Positions 60,245 through 64,000 of a stretch of DNA of 64,000 nucleotides are shown here, piece after piece. The position numbers were made by a program, and so were the translations under genes. The stretch spans positions 7,912,380-7,976,379 of the forward strand of contig OZ022586.1 of NCBI GenBank assembly GCA_963669155.1. Direction: 5' to 3'. The notes under the pieces are model-generated. The model ran no database searches, was not told the origin of the DNA, and saw nothing but the letters and a program-made list of their open reading frames with translations. This DNA is from Arbacia lixula. Lineage: Eukaryota > Echinodermata > Echinoidea > Arbacioida > Arbaciidae. The first letter of the stretch is position 1; the number at the start of each line of letters is the position of its first letter.

Positions 60245-61140
60245 GTGTTGTTTTATATAATGATTCTCTCCGACATGACTAGTGAGTCCTAAAGGCCCGG
60301 TCACACCGCCAAAAACTTTGCTGGAGCGTTCCTGGAGCGGTGAAAAAAATCATCACCGCTCGTTATCGTTTACTACCGTTAAACAGAAGTTAGCCTCCGC
60401 TAAGGAAACGCCGTATAACGCTCGTCCACCGCTGATGGTCCCTCTACCACTCCGAAAGTTTTGAGCTGCACAAAATATTGCGAGCGGTCAGGAGCGGGCA
60501 ATTTTCCGCTCCGGCAAGGTTCACCTCCGCTCCATCAACGCCCAGTCAAAGTTTGGCACCGCTAGACGAAAGTTTACGAACGCTTGGGTCCGCTAGACCA
60601 ACGCAGAAATCTTGAACGATGGACCACCGCTGCTTCTCCAGCTTTGCCAGTGCGGTGATTAAACGTTGCACAAACTTTGGTGGATCGGTTGTAAGCGTTT
60701 GTCGAGCGGATACGGGATTGCTGGAAAGGTGTCGGGCGTTGATGCAGCGATCCATTGCGGTGATGAACTGTGCTTCGGCGTTGGTATGGAGGTGTCGGAG
60801 TGTCACCGCTCGCATCATCGCTAAACCAACGCTCACTACCGCTCGCTACCATTAAAATAACGCCGGCTTCAACGGTACACCGCTAAGGCCACGCCCGTGT
60901 TTTCTACTTTTTTTCCATTTTGTGCGCGGTGACGAGCGTTGTCGGAATTCGGCCACTTCGTTCAAGGAACGCTCCAGCAAAGTTCGTGCGGTGTGACCGG
61001 GCCTTAAGCTAATCATAACATTGCTTTCATTTCATCTAGGAAACACAAACAAGGGAAGGAAACCTTGCTTTATATAATGCTTCTCCCCGACGCTACTGGT
61101 CAGTCCCTAGCTAATCATAACATTGCTCTCAATTCGTAAA
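60245..61140 (+). repeat. Tandem duplication split by the Harbinger-like insert
   Basis: Unit: tttatataatg.ttctc.ccgac..gact..agtcc, then gctaatcataacattgct and acactaacaaggga-like sequence. Copy 1 runs from 60250 across the insert to about 61060; copy 2 is at 61067-61160 without an insert. Confidence 0.7.
60293..61004. mobile_element. Harbinger-like non-autonomous transposon with TAA target duplication
   Basis: A 712-bp element flanked by TAA at 60290-60292 and 61005-61007. The terminal inverted repeats are about 46 bp, starting aggcccggtcacaccg and including actttgctggagcgttcc on both ends. The interior is GC-richer than the surroundings and packed with short accgct/agcggt and aacg/cgtt motifs in both orientations. 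No transposase. TAA/TTA duplications with GGCC-type ends suggest the PIF/Harbinger group. The tandemly duplicated neighbour at 61063-61125 shows the uninterrupted site. Confidence 0.8.
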
Positions 61141-62079
61141 AAAAACACTAACAAGGGAAAGAAGCTTTTGAAAAATAACATAACTAAACGTTGATTAGGA
61201 AGCTGTATATTTGTAATATTGATATGGATTGTTCAAGGATTCTTCCAAAATCTGTTAATGTCTAACTGTTCATCTCTAAAAAAAAAAAAATCTCTAAAAA
61301 CCCGGAAATTTTTGTCAATCTGCTTCTTTTGAGAGAAACAATGTTTGTAATAAAAAACACCAGCTCATTAGTATTAGTGAATGCGCTGAAAGAAAACAAC
61401 ATATCAGGAAACATCAATACGTGATTTAAAAAAAAAACTGTGGCATCTGCCTCTCTCTTACCTCAAGTTTCTGTAACTGATAATCGTCGTCTCCGTCTCG
61501 ATGTGGAATAACATTACTCTGTTCTTCACCGATTGAAATCGATGTGCCACGCCACATCATACATAATGCAATGGCCAAGACTAGGGTGAACGATCGAAAG
61601 ACGAAACCCATTTTGACAAGATCAATGGAGAAAATGGCGTAGTCTTCAGCGCTTTTTCATTTTGCAGTTTTTGGTACCAGTCGGTAACAAGAAAACCTAC
61701 CCCGTGCCAAGCAGTAACTATGAAGAAAATAGACCGGGATGGAATAAAAGATTCTCTGAAAGAGGGTAGATTTCATATGTGTGGGTATAAGAGCGACTTT
61801 GAAAGGACTTCTGGTATTATAATCATGATAATTACGATGTAACTGTTTATGATTCGAAAAAGGAGAGACAGCATTTTAAATAAAAATATCGTTTAGATAA
61901 GGAGCGTGAAAGTGTCGTATAACTATAATCTCCCCCGACAACGTTTCCGTGGTATAGTCTGACTGATGGAATTTCGAAAATGTAAGAAGTCATGACCCTA
62001 TGTTCAGTGCTCCTTGGGAGACATATATGAGAAAAAAATATAACCTCGAAGATAAAATAGACACACATATACGCATAAA

Positions 62080-62600
62080 CACACACTCACGCACACGCAT
62101 ATATATGTGTATAAGTGTATGTGTGATTGTACGTATGTGAGCGTCTGACATTGTGAGCGTGTGTGTGTGTTTGTGTGTGAGTGTGTATATGAGCGTGTGT
62201 GTGTTTACGACGGAGAGGGAGAGGGGTGAATTTACATTGAAGGGATTATATCAAGAAGGAAGGGGTGCTGAAAATGATGATAAGGGAAAAAGTGATGACC
62301 ATGAGCTTCATGATGATGAATGCGATGAAGATGATAATGGTTATGATCATGTAAAAGATAATAACGACGATGATGATGATGATGCTCCTACTATTGCTGC
62401 TAATACTGGTCCTAAAAATGATGATAAACAATGATGATAATGATGATGATGCAATGAAGATGATAATGATGGTTATGATGTTAAAGATAATAACGACGAT
62501 AATGATAATGACGCTGATGTTAATGTTGCTTCTGCTGCCAATGCTGCGACTGAAAATAATGATAAAGATAACAGTAATAATAATGGTCATCATTGATGTC
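62080..62600 (+). repeat. GT and GAT arrays upstream of copy B
   Basis: Counterpart of 51243-52180. The (CA)/(GT) part is at 62080-62200 and GAT-rich sequence at 62270-62600. Frames on both strands are low complexity. Confidence 0.85.
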
Positions 62601-62636
62601 GATGATTTGGTAGCCTAGTAACTAGGTTGAGGAGAG

Positions 62637-62820
62637 CATGATCACAACCCAGTCTGTTAACAGTTATGTCTGGTAATACAGACTAGGCCCTCTAATCCCT
62701 CTGATTGCCCTGGGTTCTCCTTTTCACCCGCTACACAAGAGGGTCCAGGGCAGTCAGAGGGATTAGGGCCTAGTCTGCATTACCAGACATTACTTGTTAA
62801 CAGACTCGGTTGTGACCATG
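62637..62820. mobile_element. 184-bp foldback present only in copy B
   Basis: Starts catgatcacaacc and ends ggttgtgaccatg. The arms of about 80 bp pair through cagtctgttaaca, atgtctggtaat, gcctagtctg and ccctctgattgccctgg, with a loop of about 25-30 bp. The homologous place in copy A (about 52190) lacks it. Confidence 0.8.
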
Positions 62821-62988
62821 CACGCCTCAGCATATGAACTAATAGATGATGATCAATATGATGATTCTGTTGAAGATGGCGGTGATGATAATGATGATTA
62901 CACTGATGGAGTTGATGGTTCTGATTGTTACCAGTATTTCGAATGTCGACTAAAGCAGTCAAATTGGCAGCTGGTTAGGTACGTCACC

Positions 62989-63460
62989 AGGGATAGTTCA
63001 CCCTGAAATTAAGTTGATTTTTTGATCGAAGCAAAAATATGAAAGAAAGATACTAGTAAAAGTATGACGAAAATCAGTCAAAGGATAATAGAGTTATGTT
63101 CTTTTAAAATTTCAATTTTGTGATGCCACGTGCGAAGTGCTCTCCCATATGTTTTGTGCTGTATGATTCCATGAATTGCTCTTTGTCTTGTTTTTAATAA
63201 ACGAATATGTTTTTTTTTTCACAGAGGTTTGTGTGTAAGAACGTATTTCTAGTGATATATCAAATGCACAGGTAAAATAATGCATATCATTTTTGAAAAA
63301 AATGATATTTTCTACAGATAATGTACACAACATATGGGTAAGCACCTCGCACGTGTCGTCACGAAATAAAAACTTCAGAAATCATAACTTTATTATCTTT
63401 TGACGGATTTTCGTCAAACCTTCAAGAATATGTTTCTTTAATTTGTCTGCTTCTATTGAA
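62989..63460. mobile_element. AGGGATAGTTCACCC-family MITE, copy B, right end lost
   Basis: Matches 52351-52842 from agggatagttcaccct to the ttctattgaa block, then diverges at about 63460. This marks one edge of the duplicated block. Confidence 0.7.
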
Positions 63461-63763
63461 GGTAGTGAATATTGGCACCGTCACGGTGTCCCCTAAATTT
63501 ATTTTTTTGTTGGGGACACAAGTTATATTAGCCTACAGAACAGTGGCGTAGACAGGTTCGTAAACCTGGGGGGGATGACTGGGCTGCCAACGCTCGAGAG
63601 GGCGCGAAGCGACCGAGCCGGGGGGAGGGTGTGGGAGGGGGGTGTCCCCCCTCCCACGGTAGGGAGCTTTTGCAATTTTGAACTTGAAATCGTGCAATCT
63701 GATGCATACTTAATGAGGTAAAATAACACACACAAGCGTGCACGCACACACACACACACACAC

Positions 63764-63815
<52 letters not shown>

Positions 63816-64000
63816 TACGCCTTAAATGGACAGTCATAGTTTCGACAAGATCTACACACCGTGGCATACGAGTACAGAATGAACTGACACATATTGCAGG
63901 GAGGGTTCGTAATGGATCCCGGGGTAGTTTGGGTACCATTTGGCTTGAAACAGAATTTTCTGCGGTTTAATTTCTAGTACTGGAATGGAAAAAGTTATTA
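63461..64000. other. Unique sequence with a CA microsatellite
   Basis: A (CA)n array at 63728-63812 and G-rich sequence at 63568-63655. Minus-strand frames of 93 and 138 codons are mostly Cys-Val repeat translation, not genes. Nothing else recognised to the window end. Confidence 0.65.

Larger units (their letters stand above)
57456..61461 (-). other. Expanded intron 1 of copy B
   Basis: The corresponding intron of copy A is 392 bp (50249-50640); here it is 4006 bp. Homology to copy A is visible only at the two edges (57456-57500 and about 61300-61461). The inserted mass holds the palindrome pair at 58947-59014, the foldback at 59087-59260, an arm related to the 7283-8027 element near 60028-60185, the Harbinger-like element at 60293-61004 and a local duplication. 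No host exon was found inside. Confidence 0.8.
53836..61611 (-). pseudogene. Short-chain collagen C4-like protein, copy B (frameshifted)
   Basis: Same four-exon plan as copy A: 61611-61462 (150 nt), 57455-57203 (253), 56328-56158 (171) and 54342-53836 (507). Exon 1 encodes a signal peptide (LVLAIALCMM). Exon 2 keeps the helix LLKEVEILKSAL and the Gly-X-Y run. Exon 3 is 51 nt longer because the SPDSSAGAE segment is partly duplicated (a second version reads PPDQSADVE). Exon 4 has four extra bases near 54150-54154 relative to copy A, so the frame leaves the conserved domain after FSHSRLH and ends at 54080, giving a predicted 278-residue protein without the CAVC..YICVDDNP..LTCAVC region. The abandoned frame downstream is still well conserved, so the lesion is probably recent, or an assembly error. 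It may be transcribed, but a normal C4-like domain is not expected. Confidence 0.85.

Noticed and set aside
60546..60852. Arg/Ser/Ala-rich frames of 92-96 codons on the minus strand
   Set aside because: They lie wholly inside the Harbinger-like element and reflect its repeated accgct and aacg motifs.
63523..63939. 138-codon minus-strand frame
   Set aside because: Its core is a CA microsatellite giving Cys-Val repeats; the flanks show no conserved motif.

Overview
This looks like AT-rich, gene-poor nuclear DNA from a marine invertebrate. Coding pieces are short exons joined by GT-AG introns, and the rest is mostly decayed retrotransposons, small inverted-repeat transposons and simple repeats. 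The gene families seen (short-chain collagen C4-like proteins, an invertebrate-type TIR domain) fit an echinoderm or another non-vertebrate deuterostome. The exact group cannot be fixed from sequence alone. No operon, CRISPR array, or intact rRNA or tRNA gene was seen.

Layout. 1-12 kb: no convincing host gene; dispersed repeats, two TTAA-flanked miniature transposons, and two LINE 3' fragments at 6.0-7.2 kb. 12.4-22.3 kb: a retrotransposon graveyard, with an RTE-like LINE (minus) split by a 2.1 kb Mutator-like element with 9-bp target duplications, a decayed L2/CR1-like LINE at 16.1-17.3 kb, and a longer one at 18.3-22.3 kb. 22-30 kb: repeats, a Tc1 relic, two tRNA-like modules and small inverted-repeat elements. 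30.3-34.2 kb: a decayed minus-strand gene resembling the DUF829/TMEM53 hydrolase-like family. 35-41.3 kb: more TTAA and TA elements and a 2 kb foldback element.

41.5-45.9 kb (plus): exons of an immune-type TIR protein, followed 1.2 kb later by a SAM-domain exon, with a 670-bp hairpin element between them. 47.3-63.5 kb (minus): a direct tandem duplication of a four-exon gene for a secreted short-chain collagen C4-like protein. Copy A (47305-50790) is open across all exons (341 aa by this model). Copy B (53836-61611) keeps the exon structure but has a 4-bp insertion in the last exon that cuts off the conserved C-terminal domain, and its first intron has grown tenfold by insertions.

The window is informative about transposition history: duplicated flanks preserve likely empty sites for several insertions, and four TTAA-flanked families all begin with AGG.
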